Below are positions 1 to 11,769 of a stretch of 64,000 bases of DNA, piece after piece. Each line of letters opens with the position of its first letter. Position 1 is the stretch's first letter. The notes beneath the pieces are model-generated. The model ran no database searches, had not been told where the DNA came from, and worked only from the letters and a program-made list of their open reading frames with translations. The position numbers and the translations under genes were made by a program. Source of the DNA: Nepenthes gracilis (taxonomy: Eukaryota; Streptophyta; Magnoliopsida; Caryophyllales; Nepenthaceae); the NCBI GenBank assembly GCA_033239525.1, contig BSYO01000019.1, positions 3,601,087 to 3,665,086 of the forward strand, in the 5' to 3' direction.

Positions 1-29
1 GAACTGAGCCGGAAGAGAAGCGTTGACAA

Positions 30-170
30 AATTCGTTGACCATCCAGGCAAGAATCCGGAGAACAGGCTGTAGATAGTGCTGATCAGATTCGTTGACCAT
101 CCAGGCAAGAATCTGATGGACTAAATAAAGGAATCGTTGATCCGATTTATTGACCATCTTGATAAGAATC
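30..170. repeat. Three spaced copies of a GATTCGTTGACCATC-type repeat
   Basis: A unit of about 27 bp appears at 30-55, 87-113 and, more diverged, 143-170. Each copy runs from GATTC through a TTGACCATC core to a terminal GAATC, so its ends can pair as a short stem. It lies upstream of the antisense-ORF promoter of this element. The TTGACC core looks like a W-box, but a regulatory role is only a guess. Confidence 0.6.
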
Positions 171-315
171 CAAAAAACTGGTGGGGATTGAATTGATGTG
201 CCATCATATTGCAGGACTGTCAATCGAAAAGTTTGTCGCTTGTCAACATACAGTAAATTTGCGATCTCGATAATTAATATGCCAGAAATCTGATTCGACT
301 GCGTCCTCTTGAAAG

Positions 316-390
316 TGACACGTGTTAGCAATGATAGGCACACTTTTTTGATACGTTGCTCTTCTCCAACAGCTGCGTGCCTTTATATAA
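316..390 (+). promoter_or_regulatory. Promoter of the antisense ORF (G-box plus TATA)
   Basis: TGACACGTG (316-324) contains a CACGTG G-box. A TATA box, TTTATATAA, lies at 382-390, about 80 bp before the ATG at 471. The other Tat element has the same 9-mer at a similar distance upstream of its own antisense-ORF TATA box (20669-20677, minus strand), which supports a conserved internal promoter directed against gag-pol. Function is inferred from sequence only. Confidence 0.6.
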
Positions 391-470
391 TATGTACGTT
401 CGTTTCAAAATTTCCATACTTTCCTTATGAAAATTTCTAAGTCCTTACCCTCCTACTTGCTACCGTTTCC

Positions 471-2188
471 ATGGATCCCTCTGTTCTTGAGATTGCTTAT
501 GTGATTACTCTTGGTGAGGTGAGAGAGCTATAGGTTGAGTATAACATCCCATGAAAGAACATATTCACAAAGCCTAGCGAGCACGACAGAGCCTGCTTTC
601 CTCTTAGGGGTCACATTGTTGTATACAAGGCCCACCTGAGGAATGTGTTGCATCTCTCTATTCTTGAGGAATTGTTGGCCATTTTTACAGTGCTTAGAGT
701 TCCTATCCCACGGCTTCATACCAATGCTATGTGATGTCTCTGCTCGTTGAGCATCTTCCTCCGCCACCATTTACGGCTACCAACGGTAAAGGCAGTTAGG
801 GTGATGTTTTGATTCACTTAGAGTGGGGACTGGATCTCCTTATCCCCTAGAGAGCTTCGTATTAGTTATGCCATCAACGATTACTTGAAGAACTAGAAGG
901 ACCATTTATTCTTTGTTCACGTTAATGATTCATGGCCCTTGTCCTGTGATTGGGGCAAGGTTTCTAGTGCTTTTATCAGGATGACCAGGAAGGAGGAGGT
1001 GGCTGCCGTGGAGCCACTTCTGCAGTTGGTAAAGAATCATCTCTCTAAGTTTAGGACAGATCACCTAGTTTCCTATGAGAAAGTAAGGAGGGCTCGTTGG
1101 GGACCGCCATCTCCGGTTCAGAAGATAAGACTTCCATCATCGGCGGCCTCCTAGTGCAAGTGGAAGGCCGGCACCATTGACATTGATACAGTTGATGCAC
1201 TTTCCACTGGTGATGCTCCCATTAGTCCAAGGCAAAAGAGGGCTACTATGATGAAGCCTTCTTCTTCATCCTCCATGGAGTCGGACTACATCCTGGCTGA
1301 TTGACTTGCTAAAAGTGTAGAGCGTTTCAGAGTAGAGGCTGTTGTGGATGTGTACGAGGCCATGCTGCGTGATGTTGAAAGTGTCACTATTTCTTCTCTA
1401 TCACAACTAGAGGACTTCACACGGATGGGACCACTACCTGAAGCCGCTAGTTTAGAGCTAGCTGCTGAGTTGCCAGTTGAGCTAGAGGAGCTAGCCAGGG
1501 AGCCTTCTGTAGCACCTGATGAGTTAGCCACTGGGGAGCTTCTTGAGGTAGTTGACATTAGTGCGGAACTAGTGGAGGAGATTGTTGCTGAGGCTTCAGC
1601 GGAGCGTGCTAAGGAGGCTGCAACTCCCAGTCCTTCACCATCAAGCCCAAGGTCACGGAGTAGGCCAGTAATGAGGCAGCGCAAAGTCTGGCTAGTAACT
1701 TTTCAAAACTTTCCTCTCTTTTCTTCCTCTGCTGTGGTTACTTAACATTTTTTTATTTCTTGTAGGAGGAAAAGATTCCGAGCACAATGAGCAAGGGATT
1801 GCGTCAAAGGGACACGGTGATCTTGGACCTCGAGGAAGAGATCACCTTGTTCTAGGAGATGGACTTCCTTAGGACCCCGCGCCTGGAGGAGAAGACTGCT
1901 CTTCAGTCGGAGTTGTCAGAACTGAAGGCGAAAAATGTAAGACTGCAAGAGGAAGCTACCTCGGTGATAGGGCATATTGATGAGCTCCTAGGAAAGATAG
2001 CATCGTTAGAGAATGAGCTATCTACTTGCGTATGTCCACATGAGGTTTCTTAGGCCCTGTGGGCACGGTTATGGGATGGCATCAACATAAGTCAACGCAT
2101 TGTACAACTGGTGGATTCCAATTTTTCCATTTGTGTCCTTGACCTAGTGAACCACTCTACTAGGCGACGTGAGAACCTTATGGACTAG
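471..2188 (+). pseudogene. Antisense ORF (aORF) of the Tat element, broken, putative gypsy-type transposon family protein
   Basis: The ATG at 471 begins a protein that aligns by eye with the antisense-ORF product of the element at 11770-21763: a short acidic start, then a VYKAHLR segment matching VYEVHLK there. A stop falls within about 20 codons (near 530) and more follow. Recognisable pieces are 939-1154, an acidic Glu/Ser-rich stretch at 1344-1685, and a coiled-coil-like tail at 1780-2053 followed by a weakly conserved end to about 2188. A probable intron lies at about 1686-1765, ending in a pyrimidine-rich TTTCTTGTAG acceptor before GAGGAAAAG. The family appears to be the one annotated as putative gypsy-type transposon protein (PF04195-like). 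Its function is unknown. It converges on gag-pol of the same element. Confidence 0.65.
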
Positions 2189-2704
2189 TCTTAGAGTACA
2201 CAGAAGCCTCTCTCGCCTCCTCTTGGGAGCTCAGTTCCTTATTAGATATTTTTTTTCCCTTACTCTTTGTAGTGATTGTAAATGTACAAATGTTGTCAAT
2301 AAAACAATCGTTTTACCTATATATTATGTTCCATGACTTTGCTTTCATTGCCTTTCCCTTTAATATCTTATTTTTTGTACTGGTCGACCAACTTAGTGTA
2401 CATTATATGAGTTGGCCGGCAGTCTCGCAACATTGGAGACGTTTGTTGTGCTCTCAAATGGACTTAAATACTTGAGGGGACATCAGGGTGAATCCTTATA
2501 TTGTATCATGCCAATTTTATACTCGAGCATCAGTTAAGGCTTGGGTGGCATTGCCCATGTATGAACTTGGGCGGCTAACTTTAGGACGGAGCACTTTTCT
2601 CCTGATGTGTTGACCATCGTAGACTGATAGCACTAACTCCTATTGGAGGAGGTCTTCAAGCGTGCCATTTAAGCCCCCTAAGGTTTAGAATCAGATCGTG
2701 AATG

Positions 2705-2860
2705 GGCCACTTGGATGATCAAAGTTTACTTCGACTGGTTATGGTCTGCCCGAATGATCAGGGTTCAATTCGACCACTTACGAGCCACTTGAATGAACAA
2801 GATTTATTTTGACCATTTATTGGCCGCTTGGATGATAAATCTTTAATTACGAGCAGATAA
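2705..2860 (-). repeat. About 39-bp degenerate tandem repeat, four copies
   Basis: Units begin near 2705, 2743, 2783 and 2822. Each contains a GGCCACTTGGATGATC-like head and a TTCGACCA-like tail. The array lies between the antisense ORF and the end of pol, the same place as the cleaner 58-bp array of the second Tat element. The rest of 2190-3050 has no recognisable gene. It is AT-rich and should contain the 3' ends of both convergent transcripts. Confidence 0.55.
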
Positions 2861-3050
2861 AAATCTACCCGACTTGGGGACAATTAAGGTCGTTTATTTT
2901 ATATAACCTGCAAACAAGCATTCATATGGAACAGAAAAAGAAAGGAAAGAAAAAACATGTCACATTACAAATAAAAAAGAAATTTTATTTTATTAGTTAC
3001 AACGAATGTTACAAGCATACTTATGTCATAAAGATTACCAACCTGGGTTT

Positions 3051-4308
3051 TTACTGGAAGTAAGATTTATGGTGGATTGCATTCCACGTCCTTGCAACCA
3101 ACTTGTCATTCTGGGTTTAAAATTTGTATGCTTCATTTCGCAGAACGGTTGAGACTAGAAATAGGCCTTCTTAATTCGGGGAGAGTTTGTTTCGGTTGGT
3201 AGTCTTGCTTGTAGCCTCTATGCTCTACAAGACCAGATCTCCAATTTTGAATTGTCACGGTTTCACTTTCTTATTGTAATAGCGGGTGGGCGGTTGCTGG
3301 TAGACTGCTATCCGTATTCTAGCTGCGTCGCAGGCTTCCTTTATCAAGTTTAGGTATTCCCTGATCTTCTGGGAGTTACCAAGCGGATCGAAGGATTTGA
3401 CCCTAATATTGGGGAGCTGATCTCAATCAAAATTACCACTTTCATCTCGTAGCAAAGGCTGAAAGGCATCTTGTGAGTTGGTTCCTTAGAAATAGTCTAG
3501 TATGACCATGGGACGGAGGGCAGCTCGCCGACCCAGGAGCTCCCTACATCCTTCACCTTGGTCTTCAGACTGTGGAGTAGCGTACAGTTGGTGACCTCCA
3601 TCTATCCACTTGCCAGGGGTACGTCACCAAAGTATGGACAGATCTGATGCCTAGACTAGTGCAATACTTGGTGAAGCACTTTCCCGAGAATTAGGTTTCG
3701 TTATTGGTCACGATGACATCAAGAATGCCAAATCTGCTCACTATATTCTGGTGGACGAATTCCAGTGCATTGTGCTCAGTGATCTGGGCCAGCAGGGCAG
3801 CTTCAACCCATTTGATAAAATAGTCGTTGCCCACGATGATGAATTTCTTTTTCCTAGTTGCGATAGAAAATGGGCTGATAATATTAAGCCCCAATTGCGT
3901 GAAAGGCCAAGGAGCTTAAAGGGATCTTAACTCCACGAGTGGTTGGTGGTGAAGATTGCCATGGAGTTAGCAATTCTCGCACTTCTTCACAAACTCTAGG
4001 ATGTCCTTCCTCGTCGTCGGCCAGTAATATCTTTGGTGCATGACTTTGAACACTAGGTTCTTACTGCCAATGTGCAATCCGCATATCCTGAGGTGGACTT
4101 TTCTCAAGGAGTAGTTAGCCTCCTTAGGAGTAAGGCACCGGAGGTACAAAGTTGAGTAACCATGGCGATATAGCCATCCATTGACTATGGTGTCCCAGCC
4201 AGTCGTGTTCTTGATCTGCTTGGCTTCGTCTACGTTATTTGGTAGTGCTCCGTCCGCTAGATGCCTCCAATAATGTATCATCCAGTTTTCAGTATTAGAG
4301 ATTTGCAT
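3051..4308 (-). pseudogene. pol: Integrase domain of Tat element pol, decayed
   Basis: The N-terminal zinc-binding region is readable at 4308-3967, with a KVHLRICGLHIG stretch and a closing CENC pair. The catalytic core is partly readable at 3894-3691 (FIIVGNDYFIKWVEAA, then VIVTNNET where an Asp-Asn-Gly is usual). The C-terminal part continues in broken frames to a RTWNA-type tail ending at a TAA (3053-3051). This is the standard integrase end of this lineage and carries no chromodomain. Stops between the readable blocks mean no functional integrase can be made. Confidence 0.75.
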
Positions 4309-4399
4309 TGCTTCCTACTCCTCTATGTTGGGAGTACTCAGGACTTCCCTCATATCCCTCGAATACTGTTCTAGATTTTCAATCACTATTTCTCTAATA

Positions 4400-5195
4400 A
4401 GTTGATCAACCTTCCAATTCACAGTTCTGGTAAAAAGGACCAGGTTCATCTTGTCAAATCTCTGGATGGTGTCCTTCACCTCAGCTAGGTATTAGCCAAG
4501 AGAGAGTTGCACGCCTCGAAGCTCCCATTAATTTGGTTAATGACTAGCTCTAAATCCCTGTAGATGGTCAACCACTTACTTGAGTACTCTTTTGCTAATT
4601 GTAATTCGGCTAACGGGGTTTCGTACTCGGCAACGTTGTTAGTGGTCAAAAAGTCGAGTTTAATGAAGTATTTCACCTCAAACCCATCTAGGGTCCTTAG
4701 ACTATTCCGGCACTGCTTCCTGAGTTTGTAGACATCCGTCCACGTTGAGGACCCATTTTGGCACTTCTGGGTGGTGATCTGCGTCCTCGATGGGATGCTT
4801 ATTGATGATTGGGGTCATGATCTCAACGATGAAGTTAGCCAGAGTCTGCCGCTTGATGGCTAGCCTAGGGAAAAATTCAATGTCAAACTCTTCCAATTCA
4901 ATAGCCCACTTAACCAGTCATCCGGAAACATCAAATTTTTGGAGGATGATCTTCAATGGCTAATCGATCAAATGGACCACGCGATGAGCCTAAAAATAGG
5001 GTCTCAACTTCTAGGCGGAGAAGACGAGTGCCAAAGCAAGCTTCTCAATGCGGATAGCATGTCTCTGCGCAGGTCAACGTCTTGCTCTCATTGTAAATCG
5101 GCTGCTAAGAGTTAGAGTCCTGCCATATGATGATAGAGTTAACAGCCACTTCTGACACTGCTAGGTAGAGGTATAACTCTTCGCCATCCCTAGGT
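4400..5195 (-). pseudogene. pol: Tandem RNase H domains (Ty3-type plus archaeal-type), decayed
   Basis: The first RNase H remnant spans about 5195-4900 in several frames. The second begins with KWVLNVDGC (about 4755) and continues with LTTNNVAEYETPLAELQLA (4655-4600). The second domain corresponds to the archaeal-type RNase H captured by Tat elements. Its usual YSDSELV motif reads YRDLELV here, so an acidic residue is in a changed context on top of the stops. Confidence 0.7.
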
Positions 5196-5199
5196 GACG

Positions 5200-6115
5200 T
5201 TAGCAATGGTGGATTGGCTAGGTACTGCTTCGACTCATCGAAGGCTTCTTGACTCTCCGTAGTTCATTGGAAACCATTTGCCTTAATCCCCCCAAGAGCC
5301 TTGAAGAAAAATTGATACTTATCCCCCTGACTTTGCCAAGAAGGTGGACAGTGCTGCCAGTCATCTGGTTAGCCTCTGGATATCTTTGATACTCCATGGC
5401 AGAAACATGTCCGTGATGGCCTTGATCTTCTCTGGGTTTACTATGATCCCTTGCTGAGAGATAATGAAACCTAGGAACTTCCATGAGGACACTCTAAAGA
5501 TGCACTTTGAAGAATTTAATTTCATTTGGTGCGTACAGAGTACCTTAAAGGACTCAGCCAGATCGTGAATATAATCGCTGGTGGTTTTGCCCTTAAAGGG
5601 CATGTCATCGACGTATGCCTCTATATTACGACCGATCTGCTTCTCGAACATCTTTTTCACGAGCCTTTAATAAGTGGTACTTGCGTTCTTTAGACTAAAA
5701 GACATGCCCTTGTAGCAATTGGTGCCTTGGTTGGTCATGAATGAGGTGCGCTTCTCATCATCTGGGCTCATCTGAATCTAGTTGTCGCCTGCGTACGTGT
5801 CCATGAAGCTCAATTGCTCGTGTCCAAAAGTCGAGTCCACCAACAAGTCTATCTTCGGTAAAGGGAAGCTGTCTTTTGGGTAGGCTTTGTTGACGTCGGT
5901 AAAGTTGACAAACATTCGCCATTTTCCATTGCTTTTCTTTACTAGGATGACATTGGAGAGATAATCTGTGTATTGGACTTCTATGATAAAATCGGTATTC
6001 ATCAGCTTCTTCACCTCTTCTTGGATGGCCACGAGCTTCTTCACGAAGTGGTTCCTCCACTTCTGCCTAATGGACTTGCGGCCGGGATCGAGACCCAACT
6101 TGTGAACCATTACTC
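5200..6115 (-). pseudogene. pol: Reverse transcriptase domain of Tat element pol, decayed
   Basis: The fingers and palm are readable from about 6110 (MVHKLGLDPG, VILVKKSNGKWRM, VNFTDVNKAYPKDSFPLP) to FMDTYAGDN, then a stop. The catalytic YVDD box is intact around 5620-5609 (EAYVDDMPFKG), followed by the LGFII and NPEKIKAI segments. The two blocks are in separate frames. The match to the second Tat element in this window is close enough to align by eye. Confidence 0.8.
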
Positions 6116-6368
6116 TGGCCTAAATTTCAGGTATATCAGTAGGTGTCCATGCGAAAATATCAACATTTCGTTTCAAGAACGTTATTAGCTCGTAACGCAG
6201 TGGTCCGACGAGTGAGCTCTCAATCTGCACACACCTCTCTGGGTCCTCCGGATTCAGTGGTACTAGATCGGTAGCCTTGCCAGACTACGCTTGCTTCAAG
6301 GTTCCTCCGTCTCAATGGTCAGGTTCTTCAGCAATCCTTACGCAGCCGCTTGGAGTAATCTAGGACAT

Positions 6369-6800
6369 CTAACATGTCGGCTCAGTGACTTGGTCACCCA
6401 GTACTTCACCGATACAGCATATTGTTGGGAACTTTATTTTTAAATGCAGTATGGAGGTGATAGCTCTGAACACTGCTAGGCATGACCGTCCTAGGATAGC
6501 GTTGTACATGGAGGGTAGGTCAACGATCAAGAAGGTGAGTGTACGACTTGCCATTCCAGATACTTGCCCAGGGTAACCTCCACTGTATCGTTCTTTGGAC
6601 AGCCACATGCTTGTTATCTAAGCCATAGAGCGGGCTTTCCGTAGGTTTTAGTTGATTTTTTTTTAGTCTGAGTTTAAAGAATGTATCAAGATAAAGAAAA
6701 TCCTTTGAACTTCCATTATCAATGAAAACTTATTTCAGTTGGTAGCCCACAATACCGTCTGAAATGAGTGTAAATACAATAAGGGGATCAACATATGGAA
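6369..6800 (-). pseudogene. pol: Protease domain of Tat element, decayed
   Basis: The aspartic protease active site reads FIDNGSS at about 6745-6725, followed by LYLDTFFKL and PLYGLDN. These match the VDNGSS...LYLDAYLKL...LYGLDN series of the other Tat element. The downstream half is open at 6608-6369 (LTFLIVDLPSMYNAILGRSCLAVF). Frame breaks separate the two halves. Confidence 0.75.
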
Positions 6801-6879
6801 AAATTACATGATCCATGTCACTATCACTAAAGCTAATAACGTTCTCTTCTACTTGCTGCTTCTTCCGCCCAGCTTGTCA

Positions 6880-8503
6880 CTTTTTTTGATCTGCTTGGGT
6901 CTTGGCCGGTCGGGTTATAATCATGTTGATCACTCCGATTATGACCCAATTCTATGGCTGGGACAGCTTTGGTCCTTCCTCGTTTGAGGTATTAGAACTC
7001 TGCCTATGATTCCTAACAAACTTGATGAGATGGCCCCTCCGGATGAGCTCCTCAATCTTCCACTGGAGTGTCTTGCAGTCCTCCGTAGTGTGTCCCTAAA
7101 ATCGATGAAAATCATAGTACTTAGCTAGATTTTCTCCCTTCGTATTCTTCAGTGGCTTAGGCCACTTGAGAAACTTTTCCTCACAAATCTGCATGAGGAC
7201 ATTGGACCGTGTATCAGTCAGGAGAGTCAGGTTGATCGGCCCACACTCCTTAAGGTCTAGTGCTCCGATCCTGTGTTGCTTTCTATGGGAATTGTCGCCG
7301 CCATCGTTCTTCCTCTTTCCCTCGGCCGGGAAAGAGTGAGGCTGATAGGTCTTCCCAGGACACTTTGCCTCATTGGCTTCCCCAGCCGGTGCGTTGGCCC
7401 TGGTGATAGAATGTGCTTTCCGAAAGGTCTGCAGATTCTTATATGTCAGGTGCCTAAAGAAGTCATCGTATGTCAATGTGGAGATAAAACTACCAAGCTT
7501 TATCTCCTCAGTGAGCATGGGAATCCTTTTGGCTTCTGCTACAAAGCACTCTAGGAACTTCCTCAAGTTCTCTCCCTGCCTCTGCTTGAAGTGGGAGAGA
7601 TGCCACAGCTGCTTCTTCTCGCGAGGGCTGGAAGCGTACTGAGTCAGAAAGAGATCAGTGAGCCCACGAAAGCTTTAGATTGAGTATGATGGAAGCCAAT
7701 GGAACGAGATCCGGGCGTCTCCCTTCAAGGTGAGGGAAGCAACGACATATTGTTGCATCCTCCAAGCCCTGGAGACTCAGGTGGGTGTGGAAGTGATCCA
7801 TGGGATCAGTGCTCTCATCATAAGAATCCAGTGTTGGCATATTAAACTTTGCCGGTAATTGACGGTTCATGATCTCAATAGTGAAGGGAGATTTGTCCAA
7901 ATCAGCGGCATGTTCATCATCATCTTTGAACACGCGGTTCCAGATTTTCTTAACTTTCATCATTACTCGGGAGGGGTTCCCAAATCTCTTAGAGTTGAGG
8001 TAGGTCCTCAACTTCATTTTTCTAGTAGTGGTGCGTGTAGCCATCCGGCTACTGCCGCTTGTGGATCGGATGATCTTGGAGGCTCCCTCCTAATCCTGAG
8101 GCCTGGGTGCTTCCCCGGAATATCAGAGATTCCTCCTCTCTGGGTTCTCGTCTGGAGTCTCACGGCCCAAGCACCCCTCGAGCCTTGGACGGCTCTAGGA
8201 GTTGGAGGCTTCCAAAGCACGAGAGTTAGCCGGCCTCATTGTCTTCTTACTCGGCTTCTTCTTCCTCTGGCCTCCTCTTCTAGAGGTTAGAATGGGAGTT
8301 GTAGAGGGCGAAGTCCCCTGCTTCATCTTATCCTAGTGGGTACAGAGTATCTTGAGCATTCTAGTCATGTTGCTCATTTGTTCTACTAGGTTTTGAAAAA
8401 ATAGTGCGGGCAACCTTCTGACCATGTTACCAGCAGTACAGTCCTGGTCATGAGAGGCTGCATCTCTAGCCGGAGTGCTAGTTTGGGCTCTGGTGTTTAC
8501 CAT
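6880..8503 (-). pseudogene. gag: gag of Tat element, decayed
   Basis: The start is placed at the ATG at 8503 (MVNTRAQTS), matching the N-terminus of gag in the second Tat element. A stop follows about 50 codons later. The core capsid-like region is open at 8044-7655 (IEIMNRQLPAKFNMPTLDSY) and 7566-7096 (CFVAEAKRIPMLTEEIKL, then LMQICEEKFLKWPK). The usual zinc-knuckle-like CxFH segment is interrupted by a stop near 7096. Confidence 0.75.
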
Positions 8504-8575
8504 TTTGATTGATAGTACTGACTTGGAGGATGAAAGGGGTTATGAAGATGAAGGTGGTAGGATTTTTGTAAGCTT

Positions 8576-8593
8576 TTCCACGGACGACACCGA
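8576..8593 (-). promoter_or_regulatory. Primer-binding-site-like sequence of decayed Tat element
   Basis: On the minus strand the sequence after the LTR end reads TCGGTGTCGTCCGTGGAA. It aligns position by position with TTGGCACCGTCTGTGGGA of the complete element. Several substitutions, mostly transitions, separate them. The exact primer tRNA cannot be named without a search. Confidence 0.6.
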
Positions 8594-9589
8594 TGATGCA
8601 TCATGGATCCAAGTTTCAAACAGATTCAAATTAAGTTATTCGTCTGATTTCGGCTCCGTCTATTGAGTCTCGGATCTTGCATACAACAACTTCAAATAAG
8701 AGGGCAAGTGATTGTGGGATGTGGTCCCACTGAAAACATATCGACGCTCAAGTCAATCAGAAGTCTTCAAAGAATAGAAGGTGGATGCGGAGAATACAGA
8801 ATGAATGCGAGGTGAGTGTTTGTGGATGTGAGAATGCTCCTATAGACAGAGAGGCTTTGGGTGGCCGTGAGGAGCAAGTTTTCTAAGTACTGAATTCATT
8901 GAGAACTAATAGCAGCGAGAGAGAGAATTGGGATGCTCGAGTGTGTGAGAGCTTCTAAGAGTTTTGTAATTGCTTGAGAGCTTTTTGTGGCAAGAGAAGG
9001 TTTTTTTTTTTTTTTTTGAAGTGAGCTTCCATGGCCTTTTATAGCATGGCCCTAGACTGTCTTTCTTGTGACGAGTGGCTTGATGTCCGCGCTCTATTCA
9101 GGATCGTTGCCTTTCCTGCATAGGCCTGAGCAATTTTTTGGCTGTAACGGTCAAAGGGCTGATTCCCTTCTTTCTGAGTTTTGTAACCATTGGGGTTTTT
9201 TAGCAGACAGTGCGTGGATCCTGACGCTTTCCTCTCGGGATATACTTTGATTCTGGAGGTGACCTTTACAGTGAGAATTGTCTTATTTGGAGTCGCACAA
9301 GATCGAGGCAGATGACCATTGTGGCTTGAGGATGGACAAGTTGATCAATTTAGGCTTGAGTCGCGGGCGTCCTGGGCCTTAACTGGTCTACTGGCCACAT
9401 TTTCAATTAACGAAAACGTTGACCCTTCTAGGCTATGATGGGCCGTCCTAATCTTGGGCATCTGCAGACTTACTAGCCTTTCGTTCGATTAAAGGCAACA
9501 TTGACCGTCCAACAGAAATGGGTCGTTGAGGATTTGGACCGTTCTTTCCTTCGTGGGCCAGCCTATTACTGGCGTTTCTATCAGTAACA
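8594..9589 (-). repeat. 5' LTR of decayed Tat element
   Basis: The inner boundary is a CA end (minus strand) abutting the primer-binding-like site. The outer boundary is inferred at a TGTTACTG start near 9589. A TATA box (TATAAAAGG, minus strand, 9043-9035) lies between two direct CATGGCC heptamers (9030-9036 and 9045-9051). A homopolymer run of about 18 T is at 9001-9017. The partner LTR is outside the window, so the outer end and target duplication cannot be verified. Confidence 0.6.
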
Positions 9590-11764
9590 AATATTTTTTT
9601 AATAAAGCCCAAACAAATATAATTTTATTTTTGTTGTTTTTATCTAATTTATTCCTAATTTACACCCTTAAATTTCTATTCTCAATTTATAATTAGCACC
9701 AATTTTATATTAATTAAATATTTTTACGGCCAGACTACATGGTAGTATCATCATGCTATTAGGTTAAAATAAATCCCTATTTTGAATTTTTTATGCATAT
9801 GATATAAAGGTGTCAATTTATATTAAAATATCTGTTCGTATCTTATCAAAATACGGATATAATAGTATATGTGCTAATATAAACTTGACAAGGTTACTGA
9901 TTGTATCAATAAATCAAATAACAATGCAGTTAACTAAATAAATGTGTACCAAGACAGCATGTTTAACCCATTTAAAAATAAGTCATGTTCCTGTGATAGA
10001 ATGAGATATATTTAAAATGCTAATATAATATAATAAGGCATACTTATAGTAGGTGACACATTATTTAATGCCCGATTTTTATTATACAAAAATAATGTTA
10101 TCAAAAATAATTTTGGTCTATTTGACGCTAATTGTATAATTAAATTTTAGAAAGAAATTTGAATTTTGGAAACAAGCTTTGCATCTGATAGACACCTAAG
10201 TTGCATTTACGCACATTTTTGGCAAAATATGCACGCCAGAGAAAAGCCTTTGGGATGCTTATTCAAATTTTGGACAAATTTAGTAGTATCTTATGTGTGC
10301 CTATGCTACGCTTGTGCACATTTTTAACAGATTGAGTGCACATGTATTGCATTTGATGTAGCACTAGTGTACCTATGGGTTTAAGTGGTACTTGATATGT
10401 GCCTGTTGAGCACATGTGTGCCATTCATTTATATAAAGCTTGAGTGCATTATTTTCAACCCATTCAGAGAAGGGTGGGAGAGAGAAAGAGAAGAGAAAGA
10501 TGAGCAAGGAAGAGAGAGAAAAGAATTTTTTAGTTTTATCTTATCTAATTAATCAAATCAAAATTTTAATGTAAGTATTATACTCCTATTTTTTTGTCTA
10601 CTTCTGAATCTTTTAATTCTATCTATATTTCTTATTTTGAGATACATGCATGTAACCACTTTGTTTGTCCACTTTAATATTATTGTATACATGTAGATTT
10701 ATCGAGTGTTTTGGAATTTGTTAGAGTTTTATTGAATAGTTGAAGATTTTATTCAAGTGAATATTTGAAAAATTATATTTGTACAAAAAAATATTTATAA
10801 AATAAAAGTCATAAAATTGTACATTTAGGTATTATATAAGATAGTCCATGCATGTGCTATGGACCATATTTTTTAACAGGATAATAAGTTTTATATTTTA
10901 CGGTTTTCATAGTAAAAGTTTTATACTTTTCTTATAGATGAAAAGCTTTGAATATTTTCTTATGAAATCCCCTGATTTGTTATTTTGAGAATTATTATAG
11001 AAAATTAAATTGAATAATATATTTAAATATTCTAATATATATTAAAAAGACTTGAGGTTGCATCTATCCTTACAAGAGATAAAAGAAAATAGTATTTGAC
11101 TCCATTTATAGGGAATAATATATTACAACCTGCTTGTGGATTTTAATAGCAGCAATTTGATATAAGGTTATCGAAAAAATATATAATCCTTCATCAAAGA
11201 TAATTTTTTAATAATTAGCTTTAAAATATTTTGGATTTTTAGTATTTTTTACGTGCACATAATTTGATATTTAGATGTTAGTTGTGAGATTTATAGACTT
11301 TGATCGATATTTAAATTTTTCCAATTTTGGAATTAGACTTTGTACTCTAGAGCTTTTTGTTGATTTTATACTTTGGACTCCCTCATTATTTATATATAAA
11401 TCCTTAATTTTGGTGTATGAAATCACAATTTGAAGTTTGGAGATTTGATATTTAGATATATTGACTTTCACGCATATTTTATTACTTACATCCATTTATT
11501 TTGTTTTATTGGACATGTAATTGTTATGACATATATTGATACTTGTTAAACTTTTATCTCATAATTTATATTATTTTTAACCCTTTTAAATTAAAGGATA
11601 ATGGATTAGTTACAGGGAAGCTTAGATAATGATGATTGGAAGATTTTGGTTTGTTTTTGCTATATTTGGATTTCACTTGTTCGGGAATGATGGATATATT
11701 ATTGATAATTATTTATATTATTTTGGGGATTTTGTTTATTCTATTCACATGAGATTATTGGATT
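9590..11764. other. AT-rich spacer without recognised genes
   Basis: No coding region, RNA gene or known repeat could be recognised. The stretch ends at the target site into which the second Tat element inserted. Small open frames here, such as 11271-11495 on the minus strand, are low-complexity and have no family features. Confidence 0.6.
10429..10500 (+). promoter_or_regulatory. Promoter-like TATA and purine-rich leader
   Basis: A TTATATAAAG box at about 10429-10438 is followed by a GA-rich leader and an ATG at about 10500 that opens only a 24-codon frame (MSKEEREKNF start). This resembles the R/U5 start of LTR promoters elsewhere in the window. It may be the remnant of a solo LTR, since no gene follows. 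Confidence 0.25.
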
Positions 11765-11769
11765 ATCCA
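11765..11769. repeat. Target-site duplication ATCCA of complete Tat element
   Basis: ATCCA at 11765-11769 is repeated exactly at 21764-21768, directly outside the two LTR ends. Five bases is the usual size for Ty3-type integration, so both element boundaries are exact. Confidence 0.95.

Larger units (their letters stand above)
1..9589 (-). mobile_element. Tat-lineage Ty3/gypsy LTR retrotransposon, decayed, cut by left window edge
   Basis: Read on the minus strand the order is 5' LTR (9589 to 8594), primer-binding-like site, gag, protease, reverse transcriptase, RNase H, a second (archaeal-type) RNase H, integrase, a short tandem array, and a convergent antisense ORF on the plus strand. This is the same plan as the complete element at 11770-21763, and protein similarity is visible throughout. 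The 3' LTR is not in the window. Every coding segment has stops or frameshifts, so the element is dead. Tandem RNase H domains and an antisense ORF between pol and the 3' LTR are known traits of the Tat group of plant Ty3 elements (Grande, RIRE2 and Retand types). The right boundary is inferred from a TG...CA-type end and could be off by some bases. Confidence 0.85.

Noticed and set aside
2272..2475. 67-codon plus-strand hydrophobic frame
   Set aside because: It lies in the AT-rich 3' region between aORF and pol and has no match in the related element.
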